Assembly (NCBI RefSeq): GCF_900109365.1
Contig: NZ_FNZR01000004.1
Coordinates: forward strand, 1-64,000
Direction of reading: 5' to 3'
Length of the DNA: 64,000 nt
DNA from: Parapedobacter koreensis
GTDB taxonomy: Bacteria > Bacteroidota > Bacteroidia > Sphingobacteriales > Sphingobacteriaceae
The notes under the pieces are model-generated. The model had not been told where the DNA came from and did no database searches. It saw only the letters and a list, made by a program, of their open reading frames with translations. This document shows positions 7,581-17,192 of this stretch, one piece after another (position 1 is the stretch's first letter; each line of letters starts with the position of its first letter). The translations under genes and the position numbers were made by a program.

Positions 7581-8813
7581 ATGAACATTTCGCTAATAGT
7601 TTTTATTTCAGTTTTATTGGTTGTGGCGGTAATATTGTCCATTGGTGTTCTAATTGACAATCGAACCGGCAGAGCCCCAAAAGAAAAAGGTACTCGAAAG
7701 TATAGTAGTTTTGATACACAGGTTTTATTGCTGCTTTCGACGGCAGTTGTCTTGCTCATTTTTGCTTTCTTATCACCTTTAATCTTCTCAGAAACTTGGG
7801 GCTGGCAACCAATCGATTACGATTCTTCTGGGGTAATTGGAGATACGATTGGAGGATTAATGAATCCATTCATAGCGATTGCTGCGGTAATTGTGACAGG
7901 ACTTGCGTTTTACATGCAATACCAAGCAAATCAACAAATCCGTGAGCAGTTTAAGATTCAACAATTCGAATCTCAGTTTTATGAGATGCTGAGGCTACAT
8001 AAACAAAATGTCGATGAGATTGAGTTAATAGTGTATGATGAAGGGGTGAAAAAAACGGAGAAGCCATCAACAGCAAGGACAGGGGGTCCAGAAATAGACA
8101 GCCCTTATGTTCGAAGTTTTATAGATCCGCGGATCGTTAAAGGAAGAAAAGTCTTTATCTATTATGTCCAAGAGTTTCATGTCCTACTTGATTGCGTAGG
8201 TAAATCAGAACTTCAGCGCATAAACAAGGAAAGCTTTTCAGAGGCTTATCATGTTTTTTTTGGAGGCTTGGATAAATTTCCTCACCAAAATGACTTGTTT
8301 TCAGAAACACTAAGGAATTCCGTTGAAAAAGAGGTTCGTATGATTAAAGAAGATGACCTAAAAAATCATAAATACTTGCATACCTATTTTGATTTGTTTA
8401 GGGGCCATATTGAATATTTGGGTCATTACTACAGGCATCTATATATGACAGTGAAATATGTGGTAGAAAGTTTTGAAAAAAATGATGTATTGAAATCTCG
8501 AAAAGAATGCTTAAAATATCTAAAAATATTAAGGGCTCAATTATCCAATGCGGAGCAGATCATGCTTTTTTACAATTGGGTGGCAGGAGGAGGAAGCGGT
8601 TACGGCGCTAAATGGGAAAAGGGAGATAAAAGGAAGTATTTTTCGAAATATTTGATGCTTCATAATCTCCATTTCGGGATGCTATTCGGGGGGCCCAATC
8701 ATTTCATAAAACAGGAAGTTAATGAAATATATAGAAGAGCTGAGAATAAGGATAAGCTATTCGAATTAGATGTTGATGGGTATTTAGAGGGCTTTGAAGA
8801 ACAAAATGCGTAA
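7581..8813 (+). CDS. Putative phage abortive infection protein (putAbiC family)
   Basis: The 410-residue protein has hydrophobic helices at about 2-25, 48-70 and 90-112. The motif G-D-T-I-G-G-L-M-N-P-F precedes the third helix, after which comes a Q-Y-Q-A-N-Q-Q-I-R-E-Q-F heptad region. That arrangement is characteristic of the putAbiC family. The soluble part contains Q-F-E-S-Q-F-Y-E-M-L-R and a C-terminal N-W-V-A-G-G-G-S-G region. Family members are linked to abortive infection, but the biochemical activity is unknown to me. The last codons overlap the next gene, so the two products are probably made together. Confidence 0.75.
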   Translation: MNISLIVFISVLLVVAVILSIGVLIDNRTGRAPKEKGTRKYSSFDTQVLLLLSTAVVLLIFAFLSPLIFSETWGWQPIDYDSSGVIGDTIGGLMNPFIAIAAVIVTGLAFYMQYQANQQIREQFKIQQFESQFYEMLRLHKQNVDEIELIVYDEGVKKTEKPSTARTGGPEIDSPYVRSFIDPRIVKGRKVFIYYVQEFHVLLDCVGKSELQRINKESFSEAYHVFFGGLDKFPHQNDLFSETLRNSVEKEVRMIKEDDLKNHKYLHTYFDLFRGHIEYLGHYYRHLYMTVKYVVESFEKNDVLKSRKECLKYLKILRAQLSNAEQIMLFYNWVAGGGSGYGAKWEKGDKRKYFSKYLMLHNLHFGMLFGGPNHFIKQEVNEIYRRAENKDKLFELDVDGYLEGFEEQNA

Positions 8814-9429
8814 AGCAATTTATCATTTTATGGAATTACAAAAGTTATTAGAGTTAGGATGTGGTATATATTCTAAACCAATTTACCCAAAGCGTCAAAA
8901 CCTTATTTGCGCTCATAAAACGGCATTTGATAATATTTTGAAGCAAGAAAACACAATCAGTGAGATACGTAGATTGGGTATCAATGAATGTGAGTTGTTT
9001 GCATATCTATTTTTAATAGGCTTTGGTAGTCATGAAATACAAAACCCCTTACGTTGTCAAACAAAACCGAACAAATTTATTGAAAACATTATACTACATT
9101 TAGATAATTTTTTGTTGAAATGCGAAAGAACGAATTCGGAGGTGCTTTACAGACAAGATGATTATTCAGATGTAGCTCATTACAAGGAAGAACAATTAGT
9201 TTCGTTTAATAATTATTTTGTTGCTTCGCTAGATGATTTTGATAATTCTTTAAATATTATTTGGGTGGTCACACCAAGATTGGAAAATACTAAAGGTCGA
9301 GTGGGATACAAAATATATGATCATGGTGATGAGAAGCAAATAACATTTGAGAGAGGAGCAAGATTTGTGATAAATCGAATGGAAAAGCCTGATAATATGA
9401 CTTATATCTACTGCAATGAGATCGAATAG
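8806..9429 (+). CDS. Unknown protein with a possible ADP-ribosyltransferase-like fold, coupled to putAbiC
   Basis: I chose the ATG at 8806, which overlaps the putAbiC stop by 8 bases (a TTG at 8794 is the alternative). The product has 207 residues. The N-terminus is helical. The second half shows V-L-Y-R-Q, then F-N-N-Y-F-V-A-S, and finally an acidic stretch E-K-Q-I-T-F-E-R-G-A-R-F. This order resembles the R, S and E-x-E blocks of ADP-ribosyltransferases, where E-x-E is followed by a strand and R-G-x-x-F. Here the second acid of E-x-E reads as Gln, so the fold may be inactive or the match may be accidental. Translational coupling to putAbiC suggests a joint function. Confidence 0.4.
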   Translation: MRKAIYHFMELQKLLELGCGIYSKPIYPKRQNLICAHKTAFDNILKQENTISEIRRLGINECELFAYLFLIGFGSHEIQNPLRCQTKPNKFIENIILHLDNFLLKCERTNSEVLYRQDDYSDVAHYKEEQLVSFNNYFVASLDDFDNSLNIIWVVTPRLENTKGRVGYKIYDHGDEKQITFERGARFVINRMEKPDNMTYIYCNEIE

Positions 9430-9476
9430 AAGATTTGAATCTTGTCCCAAACCCCAAATTTTCCCATCTTTATCCT

Positions 9477-10346
9477 ATGAATACTAAATTACCCGTATCA
9501 TTACCAGAACACAAACTCCGAGAAATCGAAGCCATCAAACAGGTCATCGTTGATTTTGTTGACCCCGATAAGATTATTTTATACGGCAGCTATGCAAAGG
9601 GTAAGTATGTAGAACATGTATATATCAAGGACGGGATTAGACATTTTTATATAAGTGACTACGATTTAGTAATTATCGCCGAAAACTTTACTGTCAAACC
9701 GTACGAGTTAGCTGATGAGTTGGAAAAGCGTATAGGTTCCCGCCCAGACGTCAATTTCTTCATGTATAAGTCTGCTCATTTCAACGAGAAGTTAAAAAAT
9801 GGGCATCACTTTTACGTGCCTGTTTATAATGAAGGGGTTTTACTGTATGATGCCAAGCAGACAGAATTGGTGACGCCTGGGCCGATTGATATTAATCAAA
9901 TCAGAGCCAATTCGTTAGAGTATTTCGATTTTTGGATCGATCATGCCGAACGCTTCTATAAACACGCCTTGATTGAATTTGACGATGTTATAGCCAATAA
10001 ATCAAGGTCAAATTTAGCCGTATGGTTTTCGTTTCAATCTATAGAATCGATTTATAGTGCGTTACTTTTAATATTTATGGGCGAAAAGCCGAAACATCAC
10101 AACTTAATCAGGTATAGGCGTTCCGTGCAAAGTATATCGACGGATTTGAATAAGATATTCCCTGATGTTAAGGACAGTTACGAGCGAAATCTGTTTGATT
10201 TGCTTAATCGGGCTTATATCGGTGCAAAATATAAAATAGACTACGAAGCCCCAGAGAGGGATGTTCAAGAACTCTTAAAACGCGTGGAGAAAATGATCGC
10301 TGTGGCTAAACAGGTTTGTATGGAAAGGATAGAAAGTTACAAATAA
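9477..10346 (+). CDS. Fused minimal nucleotidyltransferase-HEPN protein
   Basis: The N-terminal domain is a MNT-type nucleotidyltransferase with L-Y-G-S-Y-A-K-G followed by S-D-Y-D-L-V, giving the G-S and D-x-D active site. The C-terminal domain (about residues 150-285) is a HEPN helical bundle with P-K-H-H-N-L, similar to HI0074-like partners. In two-gene HEPN-MNT toxin-antitoxin systems the MNT protein neutralises a HEPN RNase, in some cases by AMPylation. Here both parts are in one chain of 289 residues. I prefer the ATG at 9477 over an upstream TTG at 9435 because similarity begins there. It is convergent with the XRE regulator. Confidence 0.75.
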   Translation: MNTKLPVSLPEHKLREIEAIKQVIVDFVDPDKIILYGSYAKGKYVEHVYIKDGIRHFYISDYDLVIIAENFTVKPYELADELEKRIGSRPDVNFFMYKSAHFNEKLKNGHHFYVPVYNEGVLLYDAKQTELVTPGPIDINQIRANSLEYFDFWIDHAERFYKHALIEFDDVIANKSRSNLAVWFSFQSIESIYSALLLIFMGEKPKHHNLIRYRRSVQSISTDLNKIFPDVKDSYERNLFDLLNRAYIGAKYKIDYEAPERDVQELLKRVEKMIAVAKQVCMERIESYK

Positions 10347-10364
10347 GATAGCGAATTAAAAATT

Positions 10365-10613
10365 TTAATCATAATCGAAAGTAACCAGATCAACCAAAGA
10401 TACCCCCAACGCATCAGCCAGAGCCTTTAACGTTACAATCGACGGTGCAGACTCACCTTTCTCAATCCGGTGGATTTGACTATGGTCAACCTCGGACAAT
10501 TGATCAAGCCGCCGCAAACTGATCTTTTCACCAGTTCTGACTTTTTTTCCCTCACGAATAGCTTTGAAATGAGCTCCAAAAGCCTTTAAGAATTTATTGT
10601 CCCCAATGGCCAT
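10365..10613 (-). CDS. XRE-family helix-turn-helix regulator
   Basis: This small DNA-binding protein of 82 residues is almost entirely an XRE HTH domain: I-S-L-R-R-L-D-Q-L-S-E-V-D-H-S-Q-I-H-R-I-E-K-G and then P-S-I-V-T-L-K-A-L-A-D-A-L-G-V. The ATG at 10613 is preferred to a TTG at 10637. It is convergent with the MNT-HEPN gene and has no partner on its own strand within the window. It may regulate genes of the island or be a solitary antitoxin-type repressor. Confidence 0.8.
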   Translation of the reverse strand: MAIGDNKFLKAFGAHFKAIREGKKVRTGEKISLRRLDQLSEVDHSQIHRIEKGESAPSIVTLKALADALGVSLVDLVTFDYD

Positions 10614-11008
10614 TCGCAAAAAGAGTATTAAAATCAAAAAATATTGTAGGATTATTTCCGTGCATTGATAAGTTTTACTATATTTGGCCCATTACAATTA
10701 TTGCTTGAATACTTACCTCATTCTTGAGCCTGAAAAACACCGAAAATGAGGAAATATGAAAGCAACAGCTTCGATAAGATACATAAGTGCAGGCTCCCTT
10801 TTATCATTATGGGACGGTTTTTCAGTGCTCAGAAATGAGAGAAAGGGACCTGCATCTTATTCTTATAACAACGGTGCATCGCGCATTTGCCGTGGCCTCA
10901 CCGCTTCTGAAATGCTGTACCCCCTAAAGCCTAAAAATCCCATTTAATATGTTGATATTGGTTCTTTTTTTAATTTTTAGATAAATCACCTAATAATATC
11001 AACAATTA
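10614..11008. other. Intergenic region between the defence island and the Sus operon
   Basis: About 395 bases without a convincing gene. A TATATTTG box at 10679-10686 matches the Bacteroidota -7 consensus TAnnTTTG, but only a weak -33 element (TTTC) precedes it. A 63-codon frame (10756-10947) has no recognisable features. Inverted CCTCATT/AATGAGG arms flank 10715-10750. The final 60 bases are T-rich leader sequence before the SusC start. Confidence 0.4.
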
Positions 11009-14000
11009 ATGAAGCAAATTTTACGCTTAAGGGATAGCTATGCCCTTATCAACCCAAAACTAAAAAAAATTGGAATACAATACATCAGCCTCTTAGCTGT
11101 AATGATTACTATGTGTGCAGAAGCCCGCGCACAGCGCCCGGAGCCCTCCGGGCCTGTGCTGTCGGGCATTGTAGCCGATACCGCTGGCCAACCGATACCA
11201 GGGGCCACCATTGCGGTCAAAAATAGCGCTGCAAAAGCCATCAGCGGCCGCGATGGCGGCTTCGCCTTTCGGGCGCCCCAGCAAAGTGGTACACTCATTG
11301 TCTCCTACCTCGGCCACCAAACCATCGAAGAAAAATTTGGCGATGGCAACACTGGCCCGTACCGCTTTACGCTCGTTCCGGGCGAAAACCAGTTGGAAGA
11401 GGTGGAGGTGAGCACGGGATACCAGACCATCCCGAAAGAACGGGCCACGGGGAGTTTTGTGCAGGTAGACAATAAATTATTGAATAGAAGCGTGGGCGCA
11501 AACATCCTGGATAGGCTTGAGGGGGTGAGCAGCGGCGTGCTGTTTGATAGGCGTGCCGGCTTGTCCGACATCAGGGTACGGGGAATCAGCACCATCTTCT
11601 CGGAGGCCCAACCACTGGTCGTCCTTGATAATTTCCCTTATGAGGGCGACCTCTCCACCATTAACCCAAACGATGTGGAAAGCATATCCATCCTGCGTGA
11701 CGCCGCAGCTGCGTCCATCTGGGGTATAAGGGCAGGCAATGGTGTCATCGTGATTACCAGTAAATCTGCCGCGAAGCAAAAGCAGCAAAAGATAGAGGTT
11801 TCGGCAAACGCCACGATAGGTGAGAAGCCGGATCTACTGTACACAAAGCAGATTGCGGCTGCCGATTATATCGAAATAGAACGCTTTCTGTATGAACGTG
11901 GTTATTACCGCGGCACACTCTCAAACCCTTATGCCAATGTTTCGCCCGTAGTGGAAGCATTGTGGTTGAATGAGGCCGGTACAGTTTCGGATAGTCAATT
12001 ATCGGCGCTATTGGCCGAGTTCTCCGAATACGACGTAAGAGACGATATGCGCCGATACCTATATAGGCCGAGTATCAATCAGCAGTACAATCTAAACGTA
12101 TCCGGCGACAACGGGAAAAGCGCCTATATCTGGTCGGCTGGCTTCGACAACAGGCAGCATAGCGTCAATACGTCGTCCGACCGCCGCTTTACCTTGAGGG
12201 CGGCCCATGATTTCCATTTCTTTGATCGCAAGCTTACGCTGCGGTCGAACACTTCTTTCGCCAAACTGCTTTCGGAGGGCAACGCCAATGGCTTCATGCC
12301 GGTAACACCTTACCAGATGCTGGCGGACGAAACGGGCAATCCGCTCAGTGTGCAGAACAGCTCTACACTCCGGGCATCGTACGTCGATACTGCCGGAAAC
12401 GGGAGGCTGTTGGACTGGAGGTACTATCCGCTCAAGGAGAACAGACCCCGCGAAGGCAATGATCTCAATTTTACACAACAGGTGACTGCGCTATTCAGGC
12501 CGGTGGAAGCATTGCAGGTCCACTTGCATTACCTCTATCAGCAAGGGGTAGGGGAAACGCAGATACTGAATGATACCTCATCATTCTTTACGCGCGATCT
12601 GATTAACCGATATACCCAAATTCAGGGTGACGGCACCGTGGTTTATCCAGTTCCGCTCGGTGACATACGCGATAACCAAACAAGTAGGTACAGCGCACAC
12701 AGCGGTAGGCTACAGGTGTCATACGGCAAGCGATTGGGGCTTAAGCACCGCGTGGATGCGTTGGCGGGTATGGAGGTAAATACCCACGATGCGGAAAATG
12801 CCAGCCATCGGCTGTACGGATACAATCCCGAGACGAGAGTCAACGCAAATGCGCTGATGGATTTCGTGACGCAGTTTCCGCAGTATTTCAACCAGGCCTC
12901 GACGGTGCGAATCCCTGCATCGGCATCGGGAAGGTCCAACAGCGACCGGGCAAGGTCATACTTTGCCAATGCCTCCTACAACTATGCTGGCCGTTATACA
13001 TTGAGCGGCAGCGTAAGGCGTGATGAATCCAATATATTCGGTGTGAAAACAAACCTCAAAGGGGTACCGCTCTGGTCCGTTGGCACCGCATGGATGGTAC
13101 ATGAGGAATCATTTTTCCGGATCGGCTGGGTGGATTTGCTGAAATTGCGCGCAACCTATGGATACAACGGTAATGTAAACAAATCGACGACGGCTTTCCT
13201 CACGGCCCGCGCAGCGCTCACGCCGTATAATCCGTGGGGGCTGTATAATACCCGCGTCATGAACCCGCCCAACCCGTCACTGTCGTGGGAACGCGTGGGT
13301 AATCTGAATTTTGGAATTGACTATGGCCTGTTTGATAACCGGATAACGGGAAGTCTGGAATACTTCGTGAAACGCGCGGCCTCGCTGATAGGCGACAGCC
13401 CGATCGCTCCCCAAACGGGCGTGAGCGAATTCAGGGGGAATTCCGCAAACATGGAGACAACAGGATGGGATCTATCGATTACGTCCCTCAACATTAGGGG
13501 GGCCTTTTCTTGGACAAGCAATGTGCTGGTGAGCACGGCTCGCGATAAAGTGACCCGTTATCTCGGTAAGCAGTCCTCCAACCGCAATATCGTAGCTTCG
13601 AATTACATGAGCCCGCTGGAAGGCTATCCATTGAACGCGGCGTTTAGCTTCCCTTTCTACGGATTGGATGCATCCGGCAATCCCAAGGCAATGCCAGATG
13701 GTGAAGACGTGCTCGGCTACAATGCCATGCTGAATGCCAACGATCCCGGATTAATCCGCTACCATGGATCTTTTTCGCCCAGGATGTACGGCGCTTTCCG
13801 CAATGATTTGAGTTGGAAACGGTTTGGTTTGTCGTTCAATATCTTGTTCAAGCTGAATTATTTCATGCGTAACACGGCTCTGTTTGACGGTTCTTCCAGT
13901 TACCTTTCCATGTCGGCGGTGGATTATCAGAACCGATGGAAGCAACCCGGCGATGAAAACCATACGAATGTGCCTTCGTTGGTCTACCCCTCCAACGGTT

Positions 14001-14230
14001 CAAGGGCCGTGTTCTATACCAATTCGGATATCCACATCTACCGGGCCGACCATATTCGGCTGCAGGATATCCGTGCTCACTATGAACTGAAATCCTTCAC
14101 CGTATTCTGCATGGTCAACAACGTCGGCATACTTTGGCGGGCAAACCCGTTAGGTATCGACCCGGATGTGGGCAATGCAACGTATCCGGCCATAAGGAGC
14201 GTGGCTTTCGGATTGAATGTCAGACTATAA
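11009..14230 (+). CDS. SusC/RagA-type TonB-dependent outer-membrane transporter
   Basis: The 1073-residue protein imports an unknown ligand through the outer membrane, powered by TonB. A long N-terminal region with a hydrophobic core (about 23-41) ends in A-R-A, the likely signal-cleavage site. Next come a carboxypeptidase-regulatory-like domain (about 50-125: V-L-S-G-I-V-A-D-T-A-G-Q-P), the plug domain (about 135-250: L-E-G-V-S-S-G-V, D-I-R-V-R-G-I-S-T, P-L-V-V-L-D-N-F-P) ending in G-N-G-V-I-V-I-T-S-K, and the barrel. No N-terminal STN signalling domain is present, so direct anti-sigma signalling is unlikely. The SusD partner starts 11 bases downstream. The substrate cannot be told, because no glycoside hydrolase lies next to it. 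Confidence 0.9.
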   Translation: MKQILRLRDSYALINPKLKKIGIQYISLLAVMITMCAEARAQRPEPSGPVLSGIVADTAGQPIPGATIAVKNSAAKAISGRDGGFAFRAPQQSGTLIVSYLGHQTIEEKFGDGNTGPYRFTLVPGENQLEEVEVSTGYQTIPKERATGSFVQVDNKLLNRSVGANILDRLEGVSSGVLFDRRAGLSDIRVRGISTIFSEAQPLVVLDNFPYEGDLSTINPNDVESISILRDAAAASIWGIRAGNGVIVITSKSAAKQKQQKIEVSANATIGEKPDLLYTKQIAAADYIEIERFLYERGYYRGTLSNPYANVSPVVEALWLNEAGTVSDSQLSALLAEFSEYDVRDDMRRYLYRPSINQQYNLNVSGDNGKSAYIWSAGFDNRQHSVNTSSDRRFTLRAAHDFHFFDRKLTLRSNTSFAKLLSEGNANGFMPVTPYQMLADETGNPLSVQNSSTLRASYVDTAGNGRLLDWRYYPLKENRPREGNDLNFTQQVTALFRPVEALQVHLHYLYQQGVGETQILNDTSSFFTRDLINRYTQIQGDGTVVYPVPLGDIRDNQTSRYSAHSGRLQVSYGKRLGLKHRVDALAGMEVNTHDAENASHRLYGYNPETRVNANALMDFVTQFPQYFNQASTVRIPASASGRSNSDRARSYFANASYNYAGRYTLSGSVRRDESNIFGVKTNLKGVPLWSVGTAWMVHEESFFRIGWVDLLKLRATYGYNGNVNKSTTAFLTARAALTPYNPWGLYNTRVMNPPNPSLSWERVGNLNFGIDYGLFDNRITGSLEYFVKRAASLIGDSPIAPQTGVSEFRGNSANMETTGWDLSITSLNIRGAFSWTSNVLVSTARDKVTRYLGKQSSNRNIVASNYMSPLEGYPLNAAFSFPFYGLDASGNPKAMPDGEDVLGYNAMLNANDPGLIRYHGSFSPRMYGAFRNDLSWKRFGLSFNILFKLNYFMRNTALFDGSSSYLSMSAVDYQNRWKQPGDENHTNVPSLVYPSNGSRAVFYTNSDIHIYRADHIRLQDIRAHYELKSFTVFCMVNNVGILWRANPLGIDPDVGNATYPAIRSVAFGLNVRL

Positions 14231-14241
14231 ATTGTGCAGCA

Positions 14242-15645
14242 ATGAAAAGAAAAACGAATATGAACTATGCTTTGGTTGTCCTCTCGGCGTCCATCATGTT
14301 AATAGCTGCGTCTTGCGAAAAGGGGTTTCTTGAAAAGAAGCCGGACTCTTCCATCGTGCTGCTGTCGTCTATTGAAGACTTATGGAATCTATTGGACAAC
14401 TACCAAGTAATGAATTATACGTCTTCGCTTCCGCAGTTATCTGCTGATGAGTACTTTATCATCAACGATGATGTTTTTGATGGGTTGATCCGGGAAACCC
14501 AGCGAAACGCCTACATATGGGCGGATAACCCCTATGGTTCTGAAACGACGGTAGCAAGTTGGAATTATCCGTACACGGGAATATTTTATGCCAACAGTGT
14601 ACTGGATGCGTTGGAAAGTACAAGGTTTTCCTATTTCCCCGTTGCTGAAAAAAATCCGGTAAAGGGCAGTGCACTGTTTATGCGCGCATACCTGTTTTTT
14701 GATCTGTTACGTACCTTCGCACCGATCTATGACCCGGCCACAGCCAATACCGATTCCGGCATTCCCATCCGGCTGCAATCGGGCATTGACTATACGGCAA
14801 AAAGGTCGTCGGTTGCAGCGTCATATGACCAGATATTCAACGATCTGGAATCAGCTAAAGGGCTTCTTCCAAATGCTACATCACCCAGCTACTTAAACCG
14901 GCCATCCGTATGTGCGGTCTACGCGCTAATGGCCAGAATTCATCTGGAGAGGGCAGAGTACGAATTGGCCTCGCGGTATGCGGACAGCGCGTTGACGCTC
15001 AAAAATACATTGATTGATTTCAATAGCCTGGATTCCCTAAGCGAACGGCCTTTTGCGAATGCGCCTGATGAAGTGATTTATTATACCCAGCAGATTGGCG
15101 AATTCAACACGACCCAGTATTCGATCAACACCCAGGGTTATATCGGTATCGATCCCGAACTACTTCGATTGTACAGTTCGGAAGATTTACGCACAGCTAT
15201 TTATTTCCAGCGGAACAGCTTGGGAAATTTCAACGTGAAAAGGGGATATGCAACCGGCATATATCCATTTACGGGGCTTGCCGTTGACGAACTATACCTA
15301 ATCAGAGCGGAAGCCTTGGCGCGGATAGGAAATAGCCAATCGGCAAGCGAGGTGTTGGACGAATTGCTGGTAAAACGCTACTTGCCGGGTGCATATCCCG
15401 GAACGGCAGACCTTGCACCGGAAGATTTACTTGACCGGATATTGGAAGAAAGGCGTAAGGAATTGGTTTGGAGGGGAACGCGATGGCATGATTTAAGGCG
15501 GCTCAATAAAGAAGGGCGTGAGATTCACCTGTATCGCACTGTCCATGGTCAGCAACATCACCTTTTGCCGAACGATCCGAGGTATACATTCCCGATTCCG
15601 CCAGAGGAAATACAGCTAAGCGATATCGAACAAAACAGACATTAA
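14242..15645 (+). CDS. SusD/RagB-type surface lipoprotein
   Basis: SusD-like proteins cap the SusC barrel and capture ligand. The ATG at 14242 gives a lipoprotein signal peptide ending in L-I-A-A-S-C. After the cysteine comes E-K-G-F-L-E-K-K-P, the standard SusD beginning. The C-terminus carries R-R-K-E-L-V-W-R-G-T-R-W-H-D-L-R-R-L-N and ends with P-I-P-P-E-E-I-Q-L, both typical of RagB/SusD. TPR-like helical segments fill the middle. The length of 467 residues is normal. It is followed 11 bases later by a thioredoxin-like gene in the same operon. Confidence 0.9.
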   Translation: MKRKTNMNYALVVLSASIMLIAASCEKGFLEKKPDSSIVLLSSIEDLWNLLDNYQVMNYTSSLPQLSADEYFIINDDVFDGLIRETQRNAYIWADNPYGSETTVASWNYPYTGIFYANSVLDALESTRFSYFPVAEKNPVKGSALFMRAYLFFDLLRTFAPIYDPATANTDSGIPIRLQSGIDYTAKRSSVAASYDQIFNDLESAKGLLPNATSPSYLNRPSVCAVYALMARIHLERAEYELASRYADSALTLKNTLIDFNSLDSLSERPFANAPDEVIYYTQQIGEFNTTQYSINTQGYIGIDPELLRLYSSEDLRTAIYFQRNSLGNFNVKRGYATGIYPFTGLAVDELYLIRAEALARIGNSQSASEVLDELLVKRYLPGAYPGTADLAPEDLLDRILEERRKELVWRGTRWHDLRRLNKEGREIHLYRTVHGQQHHLLPNDPRYTFPIPPEEIQLSDIEQNRH

Positions 15646-15656
15646 ATATTAAGATA

Positions 15657-17129
15657 ATGAATAAATATAGGCAACATGCGTTTTTGGCCATTATTTCAAT
15701 TTGGTTTATGGCTCCGATGGCTATGGCTACGGAAATATCCGGCTATATTCCCTCCGAATTGCGCCATCGCTATCCAGATGACAGCTTTATTATCAAAGTA
15801 AATGATTTTGCAAAAGAAGGAATGGGGTTTTCAAATCGGTTTTTCCATGATAGCAGGCAAGTCAAAATCGATGATCAGGGATATTTTAAGATTGAGCTGC
15901 ACGTACCATCAACCTATTTCTATATCGCTTTCGAGGGCCTGTATGGAAATGGGTCTGAAAGACAGCTGCTCACAGAGGCATACTTAGTGAAACGTGAAGG
16001 CCATCTGCATATGGATTTATCTGCGTCGCCGCTTTCTTTCTCCGGCAACTTAGGGCCATTGATCGAATTGCAAGTAGCTATCAATAGTGAGATCAGGTCA
16101 AAAAAAGGAAAGCCTTACGGTGAATGGGAAAGCTATTTCGATTACCTTGTGAAATGGCATGGCAGGGTGTTGAAATCAATCGATAGGTTGGTTAATGAAT
16201 ATATCGAATCCGTCGATGCCATGGGACGTGAAATAGTCGCCGTTAATGCGCTAAGCCGGCTCAGTTCTTCGATATTTGGGCTTGTTCCTGATTGGCTTGA
16301 CCGTGCCAAGAAGCAAAACTTAGATTCCGTGCCGCTTTATGCGGTTTACGATACAATTAAAAAAGGGTTTCTACATTCGTCACCTAGCAATGAGGTGCTT
16401 TTAAATGCCAGCGGGTATGCCGGCGCATGGCTGAATATGAACTACGTAAGCTTGGTTATGAATGGCCACAAAGCGAAAAGTGATACGCTGATGATAACGC
16501 TCTTTGAGGCCATTGAGGGTGTTTCGGACCCTTTGCTGAGAGATCAATTATTGATGGTGTATTATTTTCTGCCTAGTTACAAAAATGCCGATTTCTCCAA
16601 ACTGAATGAGGCGATAGATTTGGCAACCAATACTACCGTTAAAAACCACATGAGTAGGCTAAAAGTCGAACAGTTGGAAATGCCAAAGGTTAAAAATTTT
16701 GCTTTTTTAGATGAAGCTGGTCGTGAAGTAAGTATTGCAGACTTCGAGGGCAAGGTTTCAGTCGTGCATTTCTGGTTTAACGGATGTGTAGGTTGTCGGT
16801 TTTTAGCGGATTTTATGGATGATGTAATTGCTGTTTATCGCGATTATGACGATGTGCAGTTTATTGATGTAAACGTTGATAAAGAATTTGAAAGATGGAA
16901 AGATGGTGTGGCAAGCGGAAAATATACGAATCCTCATGAAATCAACCTATGGACGGGATCAGTGGGGAACCGGCATCCGTTGCTGGAAACGTATAATTTT
17001 GTAGGATTTCCGCAGCTGATGGTGGTTAATAAAGAGGGGAGGTTAGTCACCGCAAAAGCCTCATCCTTACGAACCAACAAAGTTGAGTTCAAGGATAAAC
17101 TTTCCGTATTAATCGAAGAACACCGCTGA
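15657..17129 (+). CDS. Exported TlpA-like thioredoxin-domain protein
   Basis: A signal peptide (about residues 8-25, ending A-M-A) precedes a long domain of about 320 residues of unknown fold, and then a C-terminal TlpA/AhpC-type thioredoxin domain (about 345-490). The redox motif is C-V-G-C in a F-W-F-N-G-C-V-G-C-R context, and the cis-Pro loop is G-F-P-Q-L-M-V-V. Such proteins act as periplasmic disulfide oxidoreductases. The location 11 bases after SusD makes it the third gene of the uptake operon, an arrangement common in Sphingobacteriaceae. A strong terminator follows the stop. Confidence 0.8.
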   Translation: MNKYRQHAFLAIISIWFMAPMAMATEISGYIPSELRHRYPDDSFIIKVNDFAKEGMGFSNRFFHDSRQVKIDDQGYFKIELHVPSTYFYIAFEGLYGNGSERQLLTEAYLVKREGHLHMDLSASPLSFSGNLGPLIELQVAINSEIRSKKGKPYGEWESYFDYLVKWHGRVLKSIDRLVNEYIESVDAMGREIVAVNALSRLSSSIFGLVPDWLDRAKKQNLDSVPLYAVYDTIKKGFLHSSPSNEVLLNASGYAGAWLNMNYVSLVMNGHKAKSDTLMITLFEAIEGVSDPLLRDQLLMVYYFLPSYKNADFSKLNEAIDLATNTTVKNHMSRLKVEQLEMPKVKNFAFLDEAGREVSIADFEGKVSVVHFWFNGCVGCRFLADFMDDVIAVYRDYDDVQFIDVNVDKEFERWKDGVASGKYTNPHEINLWTGSVGNRHPLLETYNFVGFPQLMVVNKEGRLVTAKASSLRTNKVEFKDKLSVLIEEHR

Positions 17130-17140
17130 TGCAGAAAAAA

Positions 17141-17172
17141 AAGCCGAATAGCCCGGCCGGGTTATTCGGCTT
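17141..17172 (+). terminator. Rho-independent terminator of the SusC-SusD-TlpA operon
   Basis: Arms AAGCCGAATA and TATTCGGCTT with inner GCCCGG/CCGGGT pairing form a long hairpin 12 bases after the TlpA stop. An A-run precedes it and T-rich sequence follows, so it could also terminate the convergent gene. Confidence 0.8.
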
Positions 17173-17192
17173 TATGATTTCGACAGGATGAC

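Noticed and set aside
10756-10947. 63-codon frame before the SusC gene as a gene
   Set aside because: No signal, motif or plausible composition; probably leader sequence.
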